Assembly (NCBI GenBank): GCA_032622095.1
Contig: CP136062.1
Coordinates: 13,915,710-13,979,709 of the forward strand
Reading direction: 5' to 3'
Source of the DNA: Siphonodentalium dalli
Taxonomy: Eukaryota > Mollusca > Scaphopoda > Gadilida > Siphonodentaliidae
Length of the DNA stretch: 64,000 nucleotides
In this document: piece by piece, positions 32,141-44,592 of the stretch
Layout of the letters: every line of letters begins with the position of its first letter
Numbering within the stretch: position 1 is the stretch's first letter
Notes under the pieces: generated by a model
Told to the model about the DNA's origin: nothing
The model's input: the letters and a program-made list of their open reading frames with translations, nothing else
The model's database searches: none
Made by a program: the position numbers and the translations under genes

Positions 32141-33349
32141 GATCTTGGTGGCGTTACCATTTCTGACTATGGTTTTCTTGTCTTTAATAATTGGTGGTGG
32201 TCTCTCAACACATGCGGAATTTGTGTTTTTGACCATAAATTAGGTGGTCGCGGTCGCGTTTAACTGGTGAGGAGTTCCTATTGAAGGTGGTCATTAAACT
32301 TAACAGGAATGGTGCCCATATCAGCCTTGAGACACATTGTCCTGAGCCCACTATATGAGTACCTTGTATTGTCCTGAGCCCACTATATGGGTACCTTGTA
32401 ATGCACACCGGAAGTACAGACAGTACAGACAGTCTGCCATCAGAGCAGTTTAACCCTTTCATAATGAGAGCGGTGCTGGTGCAGCATAACAATATTATGT
32501 GACAGTGCATTCTCTTATATATGCAAGTCTCTCATAGGGAGCCTAGCATATATAAGAGAATGCACTGGCTTACAAGGTCAACGAAAATATTGTTAAGCCA
32601 ATCATTCTCGCAAATATAAGATAATACAGTGGCACAGGGTTTTCGTAAAAGTTCATAGAAGGGAATAAGAACACTCAGATAGACTTAAAAAGTCAAGAAA
32701 AACCAAAAGACTCAACGTTTAGTAAATTAATTTTAAATTGGCGTGATACCACATTTATTATCTATCTCCTATATATTTTGAGAACTCCGTATATATATAT
32801 ATGTATGTGTGTATATATGTGGGTACTTCATAGAATCGAAAACGACTGCGCGGATCGAGCCCAAATTTCGTATATAAGTGTAAAAAACCACGGGGATCGT
32901 CGACGTTGCATTTTGGACAAGATCTGAGCACTCATTCTCCACTCCCAATCATTCAAATCACCGCAAACACGGGGGGGGGGGGGTAATCGGGTTGATATTC
33001 GCTCGCGATCCAAGAGGCGTAACTCTACATTTTTTATATCTGTATATGTATATTTTTATATCCATATTCACTTCAAACTGCTAAACCCATTGAGCCAAAA
33101 CTTGCTAATACCTTCCAAAATATAGAATTTACATTTTCTCATATATACATTTCTTGTTACGGCTGAAAATCATAGTCTATTTTCGATACATTCATATAAA
33201 CAAGCTCTAAACTTGCACCCCTCAATTCGTGCTAACTCATGCAGCTTATCTCGCTGCTGAAAATACTGTAAATACGAGGCAGTGCGATACGTCCCCAAAT
33301 CTGACGGGACTTCCACTGCCTTGTCCTTTGACCATCTCGTAAAGGTGGG

Positions 33350-34640
33350 GCCACACCAAGCCGTGAATGTCAACAACAACGACATTGTTCGACTTTCTTG
33401 GCGAGAAAATAATACAAAGTGCTATTTTCTCTTTACTGCTAAGTGAGAATCTTCGTGTGGCCCACAAGCCGTGAATGCCAACAACAACGACATTGTTGGA
33501 TTTTCTCTTTACGGCAATGTGAGAATCTTCGGGTGGCCCCCAAGCCGTGAATGCCAACAACAACGACATTGTTGGCATACCTCTTCTAGGGACGGGTATC
33601 ATAATTCCTCTTGATTAAAAAGACAGAATTAACTCATTGGAAAACAAAAAAATGCGTGTTGTGTCATTCTTATGTCTGTCGTTCCTATCGGGTCAGTTTT
33701 TTCCGCCCGATGTACGTTAAATCATACCTCTTTTAGGGACTGGTACCATAATTTCTCTTGATTAAAAACGCACAATTAACTCATTGAAAAGCAAAAAAAA
33801 TGTCATGTTTCGGATCAACGCCGCCAGTGGCGGGCTAACCTGCTAGTCTATTATATATTTTGCAACTTCTGTCTGTCTGTCTGCCTGTTTGTATGTGTGT
33901 TATAGACTTGATAACTGCTCGACCGATCTGACTCAAATTGGCATGTAGCCCTACTTTGATCCAGGAAACAATATGTGCAGGTCCAATTTCATGTGCGACC
34001 GTGTCCTTGACCTTGACCTCGCTCATATACCTCATAGAGGCATGTTTCTGGACCTCGACCGATCCCACTCAAATTTGGTATGTATAGGCTTACTTTGATC
34101 ACGGGAACAATATGGACTGGGCGGGTCTAATTTCACGTCCGACCATGACCTTGACCTCGCTCATATATATTATACTAGCAGGTTAGCCCGCCACTGGCGG
34201 CATTCGTCCCATGGCTTTGTTTCAGAAACATGACATTTTTGTAATTATTTTGTTTTTATTTATTTTTGTTTTTTATTTTTGAATATGAATTTAATGTTTT
34301 TTAAATTTAATATATTTTGTTTCTGAATTGTTTTTTTATTGTTAATTTTTTTTAATTTTAAATTGTTTTAATTAAATTGTAAATTGTTTTAATTAATTTT
34401 TTTGTTTCTGGCGGAAGAATTTACCCGTAGAAATCCCCCCTTCCTAGGAGCGACAGACAACGCATTCTTTGTTTCGTGAAATCTCTCTACGATAACATTG
34501 CATTGAATTTAAAACAAACGCTTCCCGTCGGGAAATCTGTCTTCGGGTCGTTGTTGTTGGCATCACGGCTCCCCGAAAACTCTCACATTGCCGAAAACGT
34601 GTATTTAGTAATATCGTTGTTGTTGATATTTACGGCTTGG
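33350..34640. mobile_element. Nested inverted-repeat elements
   Basis: Outer repeats with CGTGAATGCCAACAACAACG occur three times in tandem at about 33365-33575 and once inverted at about 34550-34645. Inside them an element of about 440 bp (33798-34240) has ends GCCGCCAGTGGCGGGCTAAC / GTTAGCCCGCCACTGGCGGC and holds a tandem pair with CCTTGACCTTGACCTCGCTC. This looks like one repeat inserted in another. Confidence 0.6.
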
Positions 34641-35225
34641 GGGGCTATTTTCTTATTTAGCAAGTTTGAGCTCAATCGGTTAGAGTCTATAAAGGACACA
34701 CTCATATATATGACACTTCCCGTAGGTAGCAAGTTTGAGCTCAATCGGCATTCCCTGGAATTTCCCGTAGATTGGCAGATTCCAGTAGCTTAATAACGGT
34801 ATATCTGGGGAGAAATCTGATGCTATATTCGTTATTATCTGGGATGATTTCGGTATATACCAAAGGTATATACTGTAAAAACAAAGCGCGCCATCCGTGC
34901 CCGCAGGGAATAAATTTCGAGCGATAACGTTTGCGTTCCCGTATAACTCTGCAGATGCGAATAACGTTGAATGGGAAACAGACGCTCTTTATAGAGATGC
35001 GTCAAAAACAAACGCTCATTAAATAATCACTTGATTAACCCCCGCCGTGCCTTTGCGGTGATTTGAGATTGGAGAACGGGTGCTCTGAGCTTCGCTAAAC
35101 CGCGACCACGGTCGTGTCGGTGGGATTTGACACTTACATAGGAAGTTTGAGCTCAATCTTTACACGCGTTTTGGATTCTATGAAGTACACACACACACAC
35201 ATATATACGAAGTCTCAAAATATAT

Positions 35226-36110
35226 AGTATAGACTAGCAGGTGGACCCGACTTCGTCCGGGCTGTTTCCCCTCTGCTTTTCGGCGAATTGCGCGATTTGA
35301 CCTTGAATTGTCCATTTTGAAGGGCAAGGTCAGGTGGGGTCCACAATTTGACACGTCCAAAACACTGCCTGGACAAAAGTACCCGACAAAAGTACCCGTC
35401 GAAATCCATCCGGTTTTACCCGATTTGACCTCGAATTGATCATTTTGAAGGTCAAGGTCAGGTCGGGGTCACGATTTGACCGGTCGAAAACACTCAGTGG
35501 ACAAACGTAACCCTATGTACCAAATTTCGTCGAAATCCCATAACAATTCGCGATTTGACCTTGAATTGACCCGATTTCAAGGTCACGTCGCACGGATTTT
35601 GAATATCACGGTCAGGTCGGGTCACGATTTGACCCGTCCAAAACACTGCCGGGACAAAAGTACTTGTCGAAATCCATCCGGTTTTACCCGATTTGACCTC
35701 GAATTGATAATTTTAAAGGTCAAGGTCAGGTCGGGGTCACGACTCGACCCGTCCAAAACACTCAGTGGACAAAAGTATCCCCACGTATCCAATTTTGTCG
35801 AAATCCCATAAAAATTCGCGATTTGACCTTGAATTGACCCGATTTCAAGGTCACGTCGCACGGGCAAGCGAAAAGAGCTAAGGCTAATCCCGTGATACTC
35901 GGGCCTTCGACCTTAAAATGACCAGATTTCAAGGTCAATGTCACGTCGCACGGGAAAATTAACAGGCCCATGCCACTCCACGGCCGAAACTATCCCCACA
36001 TACCAAGTTTCATCGAAATCGGTTCGGTCGTTTTCGAGTCCATCACGAACACACAGAAAGACAGACAGACACGCAGACACACAGATCTTCCAAAAATATA
36101 TAATAGATCT
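35226..36110. mobile_element. Dispersed repeat with internal 300-bp tandem units
   Basis: It starts ACTAGCAGGTGGACCCGACT and ends CATCGAAATCGG...CGTTTTCGAGTCCATCACGA...ATATATAATAGAT. In many invertebrate genomes such ends mark a common non-autonomous repeat class (recalled, not assigned). Internally two to three copies carry CGATTTGACCTCGAATTGAT and GTCAAGGTCAGGTCGGGGTC. Confidence 0.6.
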
Positions 36111-36238
36111 ATAGCTATGTACAGTAAGTATTAGGAGGACCATTGACCATCATTAGGCAGACTGCGACTTTATGCAGACGAAATCCGGTCTGCCTAATTT
36201 TTGCATGCCAGTCACAAATAGTTATCTTGAGATTTAAT

Positions 36239-36695
36239 TGTTAACACCTCTCCTTGTTCAACCGATTTAGGTTGTCTTTTGTCTATAAAATGATGGGATT
36301 GAAAAAAATGTTGTTAAGGGCATTTCCGCCCCGATAATTTTGAGACATGTATATTCGATCGATATATAGTTTCATCATTGTGCGGTCTTTTTTCAATCAT
36401 GAAATTTGTACTCAATTTCGATGTATACACCAGATTTCTCGATGTTTTAATGAGATTTGGCCAGTTATCTCCTTTTTTGCTGCATTCTATACATAAAAAA
36501 TGCAAAACCAGAAAAGTTGAATTTTTCAAGACCGCTGTAGATGTTTCGACCGCACAATGATGAAGCTATATATCGACATAATATACATGTCTCAAAATTA
36601 TCGGGGCTGAAATGCCCTTAACAAAATTGTTTTCAATCCCATCATTTTATAGACAAAAGACAACCCAAATCGGTTGAACAAGGAGAGATGTTAAC
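36239..36695. mobile_element. Foldback element with about 160-bp arms
   Basis: The left arm 36239-36395 and the right arm about 36535-36695 are inverted copies (GTTAACACCTCTCCTTGTTC / GAACAAGGAGAGATGTTAAC; GATAATTTTGAGACATGTAT and its inverse). A spacer of about 140 bp separates them. No coding capacity is seen. Confidence 0.75.
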
Positions 36696-36932
36696 AAATA
36701 AAGCACCAGATAACTAGTGGACCGATCGAACAATAGTTTGTACAGACGTTGTATATTCTGCCCAGATGGAGGCAATCACAAGGAAATGCCTAAATAGCCT
36801 GGACAAAGTCAGGCAGATCAGCTAGTTACTATATAACTATGAATTCCACAAATGGTGAATGCTGGCATAAACAAACAAACTTAAAATAGAATTTGTTGAA
36901 TAGATATAGGTTTCGGCCCTTTAATATCTTAC

Positions 36933-37190
36933 CTTCACAGAGATTGGTCGTGGCGTTCAGATTGTATCCGGTGTTACAGACACATTTGTGGGAGCCACGG
37001 TAATTCTCACATGTTGATTTGTCTGGACATCTCGTCGTCGTTAGCCGACACTCATCAATGTCTGTTTGGCAGAACTGGCCGGTCCAACCTGATGCACAAA
37101 CACAGCCTCTAATACTGTTACACTCCGTCGCACCGGTCGTACAGTCACATTGATTAACACAGTTTGGCCCCCAATGGGAGGAGTCACATG
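36933..37190 (-). CDS. Double EGF exon (8-Cys laminin/MEGF-like plus cbEGF)
   Basis: An exon of 258 nt with acceptor TTTCAG at 37191-37196 and donor GTAAGATATT at 36923-36932, phase 1-1. It encodes (A)CDSSHWGPNCVNQC...GWTGQFC (eight cysteines), then TDIDECRLTTTRC...CVCNTGYNLNATTNLCE, a calcium-binding EGF. All 14 cysteines are present. Its acceptor side is followed upstream by an array of 84-bp units copied from the exon's 5' part. Confidence 0.9.
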
Positions 37191-37199
37191 CTGAAATAA

Positions 37200-37750
37200 A
37201 CATAATAGAGTTAATCCCTTAATGTGCTATAATAATGACCCTGTAATACTGATACACTCCGTCGCACACTCACATGAAATAAACATAAAAGAGTTATCCC
37301 CCTTAATGTGCTATAATAATGACCCTGTAATACTGCTACACTCCGTCGCACACTCACATGAAATAAACATAATAGAGTTATTCCCCTTAATGTGCTATAA
37401 TAATGACCCTGTAATACTGATACACTCCGTCGCACACTCACATGAAATAAACATAACAGAGTTATTCCCCCTTAATGTGCTATAATAATGACCCTGTAAT
37501 ACTGCTACACTCCGTCGCACACTCACATGAAATAAACATAATAGAGTTATTCCCCTTAATGTGCTATAATAATGACCCTGTAATACTGATACACTCCGTC
37601 GCACACTCACATGCAATAAACATAACAGAGTTATTCCCCTTAATGTGCTATAATAATGACCCTGTAATACTGATACACCGGTCGGACAGTCACATGGATT
37701 AATGCAGTTTTGGCCCCCAAATGGGAGGAGTCACATGCTGAAATAAACAT
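37200..37750. repeat. 84-bp tandem array derived from an exon's acceptor edge
   Basis: Five to six units of about 84 bp contain, on the minus strand, intron sequence (TTATTATAGCACATTAAGG) and TGTTTATTTCATGTGA, an acceptor-edge copy. They also contain an internal exon piece (GTGCGACGGAGTGTATCAGT) joined across a deletion. The most distal unit (about 37656-37745) instead has a longer copy of the exon start, including an intact TTTCAG acceptor followed by CATGTGACTCCTCCCATTTG. Confidence 0.8.
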
Positions 37751-39116
37751 AAAAGAGTTATCCCCCTTCATAACTGTAAAGCTGTTTGAGAAAGAGTGAG
37801 TTTACATTGGTGTTAAATGCTGTTAATGTTTTATCCCACAGGGAGCCTCACACAGATGGAAGCATGTATTGCAGAGTGTAGTCTGCTCCAGTCTGTGGGG
37901 GGCTCTCTATGGGATAAAACTCAATATAATATGACCAGGTCCTTATCTTAAAGGCCCACTTACAGTAATGTTCTAAGTAATCGACCCCTTAACCACAGCA
38001 GAATTATGGGTAACTTTTCAGGATTTAGTCGGAAATATGGCTTGTTGCCACTCATCGGAAGGCTCTCACAGAGAGGTCAATTACTTAGAGCATTACTGTA
38101 ATTTTCGAGCCCCCAGATCACATTTATAAAATATATTTCATATTATATACCATTTTACAGAGGAAGTTCCAAAAATTGTATAATCAACTTGGTGGATGAG
38201 GTTCCCAGATGGTGAATTTTACCAAATTCACCATCTGGGGACCTCATCCTGCATGGCTCCATCTCCTTTGGGGGACATAGACTCAGATTGAAGTTCCCAA
38301 ATGGTGAATATTGTGATGTACACCCATTGGGAACCTCAATGTGTCATGACAACGTGGTAAGTCGATTCCGCTTTGTTGAAAAGTCGAAAATGACTCCGTA
38401 AAAAAATAAATTCCCATCATTAAAATACATGTACATCTCCAATATGTGGGTAACAATTCTCTGAAGTTTAAAATATCTATGATCAAAACTATAGGAGGAG
38501 TTGATTACACCATGAAGGTACCCTCATACTGAAAATTATAAATAATGTTGAGATGTTCTAAGTCGAAAAGGGTTAATAACTCCGTCAAAAAATAATGTAT
38601 CCGTCATCTGTATACATGTTGAACATCTTCAATATATGGGCAACAATATTCTGAAGTTTCAAACCTCTGGAATGAAATCTGTAGGAGGAAATGATTACAC
38701 CATGAAGGTACTCAAAAGTGTGACTGACGAACGGACGTCTCAACGAACGGATGGATTGACGGACATACGGTGTCCGTTTCTATAGTCCCCCGAAAACAAA
38801 AAGTTCTGGGAACAAACAAAAATTTAATCCATATGAAGAAGTTTCTATAGAAATTTTATAATAAAGAAACTTTACTGAGAAGTTGAGGTCCTCATATGGT
38901 GAATTTATTGACGCTAGCCCACTATGTGTGATAGCATCACTAAATTCACCTTCTGGGACCGAATTCTGCAAATGACAGACAAACTAAACTATAATAGTTG
39001 AATATAGGATGTGCCTGATCAGGTCATGGGAAATATAGGAGGGGTGTTCACAGAACAGATGTGGGGTAACCATGGTTAAATCTCTGAAGAGCTCTTGATA
39101 TTTGACCCTCACTGAC
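37751..39116. other. Intron sequence with MITE fragments
   Basis: No gene is seen. A family C hairpin lies at 37835-37920, a family A MITE with an internal deletion at 37960-38099 and family B palindromes at about 38196-38330 and 38880-38970. Between them are two diverged direct repeats of about 170-180 bp with GATTACACCATGAAGGTA at about 38503 and 38692. Confidence 0.6.
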
Positions 39117-39248
39117 CTGTGCAAGTTCTAAGGTCACTTTCTAATATGTTGCCATCGGAACATGAGCAGTCGTATCCATCGAGTTTGTCAACACATGTTT
39201 CTTTTTGTGAACAGAGGTTCAAACTCACATCACTGCATTCATCAATGT
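39117..39248 (-). CDS. Calcium-binding EGF exon
   Basis: An exon of 132 nt with acceptor TTTCAG at 39249-39254 and donor GTCAGTGAG at 39108-39116, phase 1-1. It encodes (D)IDECSDVSLNLCSQKETC...YDCSCSDGNILESDLRTC with six cysteines. If the signal-peptide-like exon at 45557-45686 is real, this would be the first EGF exon joined to it. Confidence 0.9.
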
Positions 39249-39334
39249 CTGAAAGAAAAATAAGAGGCCAAACATGATTGGCGAATGGTTAACACTTTCA
39301 TGACAGGAGCTGAGTGGGTGCTGCATTAAAGTTC

Positions 39335-39500
39335 CTGTGCCAGCGCATTCTCTTATATATGCGGAGCCTCACATATATAAGAAAAGGCATTGGCTTACAA
39401 GGTCAAGGTCAATATTTTAGGCCAATGTGATCTCTTGTATATGCGAGGCTCCCTATGGGAGACTTGTATATATAAGAGTGCATTGGCACAGGGTTTTCTT
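39335..39500. mobile_element. Family D hairpins with TATATAAGAG arms (two copies)
   Basis: Two adjacent hairpins pair GCATTCTCTTATATATGCG with its inverse around short loops such as TCCCTATGGGAG. The family recurs at 32500-32575, 51760-51840, 54795-54840, 55130-55200 and 57380-57415. A piggyBac-like context is clear at 51425-51878. Confidence 0.65.
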
Positions 39501-39549
39501 AAAATTTCAAGAAGCTCCAGTCAAGACATCGTAAAGCCGTACTATCTGT

Positions 39550-42500
39550 AAAATCAAACACAAGTGTAATGTTTAAAAACATATCGGTGTTAAATCAAAC
39601 ACAAGTGTAATGTTTAAAAACATATCGGTGTTAAATCAAACACAAGTGTAATGTTTAAAAACATATCGGTGTTAAATCAAACAAAACTGTAATATTTAAA
39701 AACATATCGGTGTTAAATCAAACACAAGTGTAATGTTTAACACATATCGGTGTTAAATCAAACACAAGTGTAATGTTTAAAAACATATCGGTGTTAAATC
39801 AAACAAAACTGTAATATTTAAAAACATATCGGTGTTAAATCAAACACAAGTGTAATGTTTAACACATATCGGTGTTAAATCAAACACAAGTGTAAAGTTT
39901 AAAAACATATCGGTGTTAAATCAAACAAAACTGTAATATTTAAAAACATATCGGTGTTACATCAAACACAACATATCGGTGTTAAATCAAACACAAAATA
40001 TCGGTGTTAAATCAAACACAACATATCGGTGTTAAATCAAACACAACATATCGGTGTTAAATCAAAAACAACATATCGGTGTTAAATCAAACACAATATA
40101 TCGGTGTTAAATCAAACACAACATATCGGTGTTAAATCAAACACAACATATCGGGGTTAAATCAAACACAACATATCGGTGTTAAATCAAACACAAAATA
40201 TCGGTGTTAAATCAAACACAACATATCGGTGTTAAATCAATCACAACATATCGGTGTTAAATCAAACACAACATATCGGTGTTAAATCAAACACAACATA
40301 TCGGTGTTAAATCAAACGCAACATATCGGTGTTTAATCAAACACAACATATCGGTGTTGAATCAAACACAACATATCGGTGTTAAATCAAACACAACATA
40401 TCGGTGTTAAATCAAACACAACATATCGGTGTTAAATCAAACAAAACATATCGGTGTTAAATCAAACACAACATATCGGTGTTAAATCAAACACAACATA
40501 TTGGTGTTAAATCAAACACAACATATCGGTGTTAAATCAAACACAACATATCGGTGTTAAATCAAACACAACATATCGGTGTTAAATCAAACACAACATA
40601 TCGGTGTTAAATCAAACACAACATATCGGTGTTAAATCAAACACAACATATCGGTGTTAAATCAAACACATCATATCGGTGTTAAATCAAACAAAACATA
40701 TCGGTGTTAAATCAAACACAACATATCGGTGTTAAATCAAACACAACATATCGGTGTTAAATCAAACACAACATATCGGTGTTAAATCAAACAAAACATA
40801 TCGGTGTTAAATCAAACACAACATATCGGTGTTAAATCAAACACAACATATCGGTGTTAAATCAAACAAAACATATCGGTGTTAAATCAAACACAACATA
40901 TCAGTGTTAAATCAAACACAACATATCGGTGTTAAATCAAACACAACATATCGGTGTTAAATCAAACAAAACATATCGGTGTTAAATCAAACACAACATA
41001 TCGATGTTAAATCAAACACAACATATCGGTGTTAAATCAAACACAACATATCGGTGTTAAATCAAACACAACATATCGGCGTTAAATCAAACGCAGCATA
41101 TCGGTGTTAAATCAAACACAACATATCGGTGTTAAATCAAACACAACATATCGGTGTTATATCAAACACAACATATCGGTGTTAAATTAAACACAACATA
41201 TCGGTGTTAAATCAAACACAACATATCGGTGTTAAATCAAACACAACATATCGGTGTTAAATCAAACACAACATATCGGTGTTAAATCAATCACAACATA
41301 TCGGTGTTCAATCAAACACAACATATCGGTGTTAAATCAAACACAACATATCGGTGTTAAATCAAACACAACATTTCGGTGTTAAATCAAACACAACATT
41401 TCGGTGTTAAATCAAACACAATATATCGTTGTTAAATCAAACACAACATATCGGTGTTAAATCAAACACAACATATCGGTGTTAAATCAAACACAACATA
41501 TCGGTGTTAAATCAAACACAACATATCGGTGTTAAATCAAACACAACATATCGGTGTTAAATCAAACACAACATTTCGGTGTTAAATCAAACACAACATA
41601 TCGGTGTTAAATCAAACACAACATATCGGTGTTAAATCAAACACAACATATCGGTGTTAAATCAAACACAACATTTCGGTGTTAAATCAAACACAACATA
41701 TCGGTGTTAAATCAAACACAACATTTCGGTGTTAAATCAAACACAACATATCGGTGTTAAATCAAACACAACATATCGGTGTTAAATCAAACACAACATT
41801 TCGGTGTTAAATCAAACACAACATTTCGGTGTTAAATCAAACACAATATATCGTTGTTAAATCAAACACAACATATCGGTGTTAAATCAAACACAACATA
41901 TCGGTGTTAAATCAAACACAACATATCGGTGTTAAATCAAACACAACATTTCGGTGTTAAATCAAACACAACATATCGGTGTTAAATCAAACACAACATA
42001 TCGGTGTTAAATCAAACACAACATATCGGTGTTAAATCAAACACAACATATCGGTGTTAAATCAAACACAACATATCGGTGTTAAATCAAACACAACATA
42101 TCGGTGTTAAATCAAACACAACATATCGGTGTTAAATCAATCAAACACAACATATCGGTGTTAAATCAAACTCAACTGTAATATTTAAGAACATATCGGT
42201 GTTAAATCAAAGACAAGTGTAATGTTTAAAAACATATCGGTGTTAAATCAAACACAACATATCGGTGTTAAATCAAACACAACATATCGGTGTTAAATCA
42301 AACTCAACTGTAATATTTAAAAACATATCGGTGTTAAATCAAACACAAGTGTAATGTTTAAAAACATATCGGTGTTAAATCAAACACAACATATCGGTGT
42401 TAAATCAAACACAACATATCGGTGTTAAATCAAACTCAACTGTAATATTTAAAAACATATCGGTGTTAAATCAAACACAAGTGTACTGTTTAAAAACATA

Positions 42501-44592
42501 TCGGTGTTAAATCAAACACAAGTGTAATGTTTAAAAACATATCGGTGTTAAATCAAACACAAGTGTAATGTTTAAAAACATATCGGTGTTAAATCAAACA
42601 CAAGTGTAATGTTTAAAAACATATCGGTGTTAAATCAAACACAAGTGTAATGTTTAAAAACATATCGGTGTTAAATCAAACACAACATATCGGTGTTAAA
42701 TCAAAAATAACACATCGGTGTTAAATCAAACACAACATATCGGTGTTAAATCAAATACAATATATCGGTGTTAAATCAAACACAACATATCGGTGTTAAA
42801 TCAAACACAACATATCGGTGTTAAATCAAACACAACATATCGGTGTTAAATCAAACACAAAATATCGGTGTTAAATCAAACACAACATATCGGTGTTAAA
42901 TCAATCACAACATATCGGTGTTAAATCAAACACAACATATCGGTGTTAAATCAAACACAACATATCGGTGTTAAATCAAACACAACATATCGGTGTTAAA
43001 TCAAACTCAACTGTAATATTTGAAAACATATCGGTGTTAAATCAAACACAAGTGTAATGTTTAAAAACATATCGGTGTTAAATCAAACACAAGTGTAATG
43101 TTTAAAAACATATCGGTGTTAAATCAAACACAAGTGTAATGTTTAAAAACATATCGGTGTTAAATCAAACACAAGTGTAATGTTTAAAAACATATCGGTG
43201 TTAAATCAAAAATAACACATCGGTGTTAAATCAAACACAACACATCGGTGTTAAATCAAACACAACATATCGGTGTTAAATCAAACACAACATATCGGTG
43301 TTAAATCAAACCCAACATATCGGTGTTAAATCAAACATAAGTGTAATATTTAAAAACATATCGGTGTTAAATCAAAAACAAATGTAATGTTTAAAAACAT
43401 ATCGGTGTTTAATCAAACACAACATATCGGTGTTAAATCAAACACAACATATCGGTGTTAAATCAAACACAACATATCGGTGTTAAATCAAACACAACAT
43501 ATCGGTGTTAAATCAAACTCAACTGTAATATTTAAAAACATATCGGTGTTAAATCAAACACAAGTGTAATGTTTAAAAACATATCGGTGTTAAATCGAAC
43601 ACAAGTGTAATGTTTAAAAACATATCGGTGTTAAATCAAACACAAGTGTAATGTTTAAAAACATATCGGTGTTAAATCAAACACAAGTGTAATGTTTAAA
43701 AACATATCGGTGTTAAATCAAACACAACATATCGGTGTTAAATCAAAAATAACACATCGGTGTTAAATCAAACACAACACATCGGTGTTAAATCAAACAC
43801 AACATATCGGTGTTAAATCAAACACAACATATCGGTGTTAAATCAAACCCAACATATCGGTGTTAAATCAAACATAAGTGTAATATTTAAAAACATATCG
43901 GTGTTAAATCAAAAACAAATGTAATGTTTAAAAACATATCGGTGTTTAATCAAACACAACATATCGGTGTTAAATCAAAAACAAATATAATGTTTAAAAA
44001 CATATCGGTGTTTAATCAAACACAACATATCGGTGTTAAATCAAACACAACATATCGGTGTTTAATCAAACACAACATATCGGTGTTGAATCAAACACAA
44101 CATATCGGTGTTAAATCAAACACAACATATCGGTGTTAAATCAAACACAACATATCGGTGTTAAATCAAACAAAACATATCGGTGTTAAATCAAACACAA
44201 CATATCGGTGTTAAATCAAACACAACATATTGGTGTTAAATCAAACACAACATATCGGTGTTAAATCAAACACAACATATCGGTGTTAAATCAAACACAA
44301 CATATCGGTGTTAAATCAAACACAACATATCGGTGTTAAATCAAACACAACATATCGGTGTTGAATCAAACACAACATATCGGTGTTAAATCAAACACAA
44401 CATATCGGTGTTAAATCAAACGCAGCATATCGGTGTTAAATCAAACACAACATATCGGTGTTAAATCAAACACAACATATCGGTGTTAAATCAAACACAA
44501 CATATCGGTGTTAAATCAAACACAACATATCGGTGTTAAATCAAATACAACATATCGGTGTTAAATCAAACACAACATATCGGTGTTAGAGC
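39550..44592. repeat. 5-kb satellite with interchangeable 25-bp and 41-bp units
   Basis: About 190 tandem copies of ACATATCGGTGTTAAATCAA followed by ACACA (25 bp). A longer 41-bp form has 16 extra bases (GTGTAATGTTTAAAAA) at one point. Long units dominate at 39550-39960 and in blocks at 42170-42670, 43010-43200 and 43320-43720. Short units fill the rest. Shared variants (AATAACACATCGG at 43206 and 43744; CAAACGCAGCATAT at 41090 and 44420) show block duplications of about 540 bp and of several kb. There is no coding function. Confidence 0.95.

Larger units (their letters stand above)
29358..36932. other. Long intron rich in nested non-autonomous transposons
   Basis: No gene is seen in 7.5 kb. 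Contents are a half family A MITE (29378-29502); a tandem duplication of about 92 bp with CACCGGTGTA (29860-30010); a short hairpin CTCGTTTTCGTGGTCATAT (30213-30278); two dispersed copies with GGTGCAAATCAAACGGCGAT (30767 and 31072) and inverted GAAGAATATTTATTAG stretches (30820-31320). The foldback 31570-32140, the nested inverted repeat 33350-34640, a ~900-bp repetitive element (35226-36110) and the foldback 36239-36695 complete it. A 32450-32575 stretch contains a family D hairpin. Confidence 0.6.

Noticed and set aside
43924-44139. 71-codon frame with repeated HIGVKSNT
   Set aside because: Pure satellite translation.
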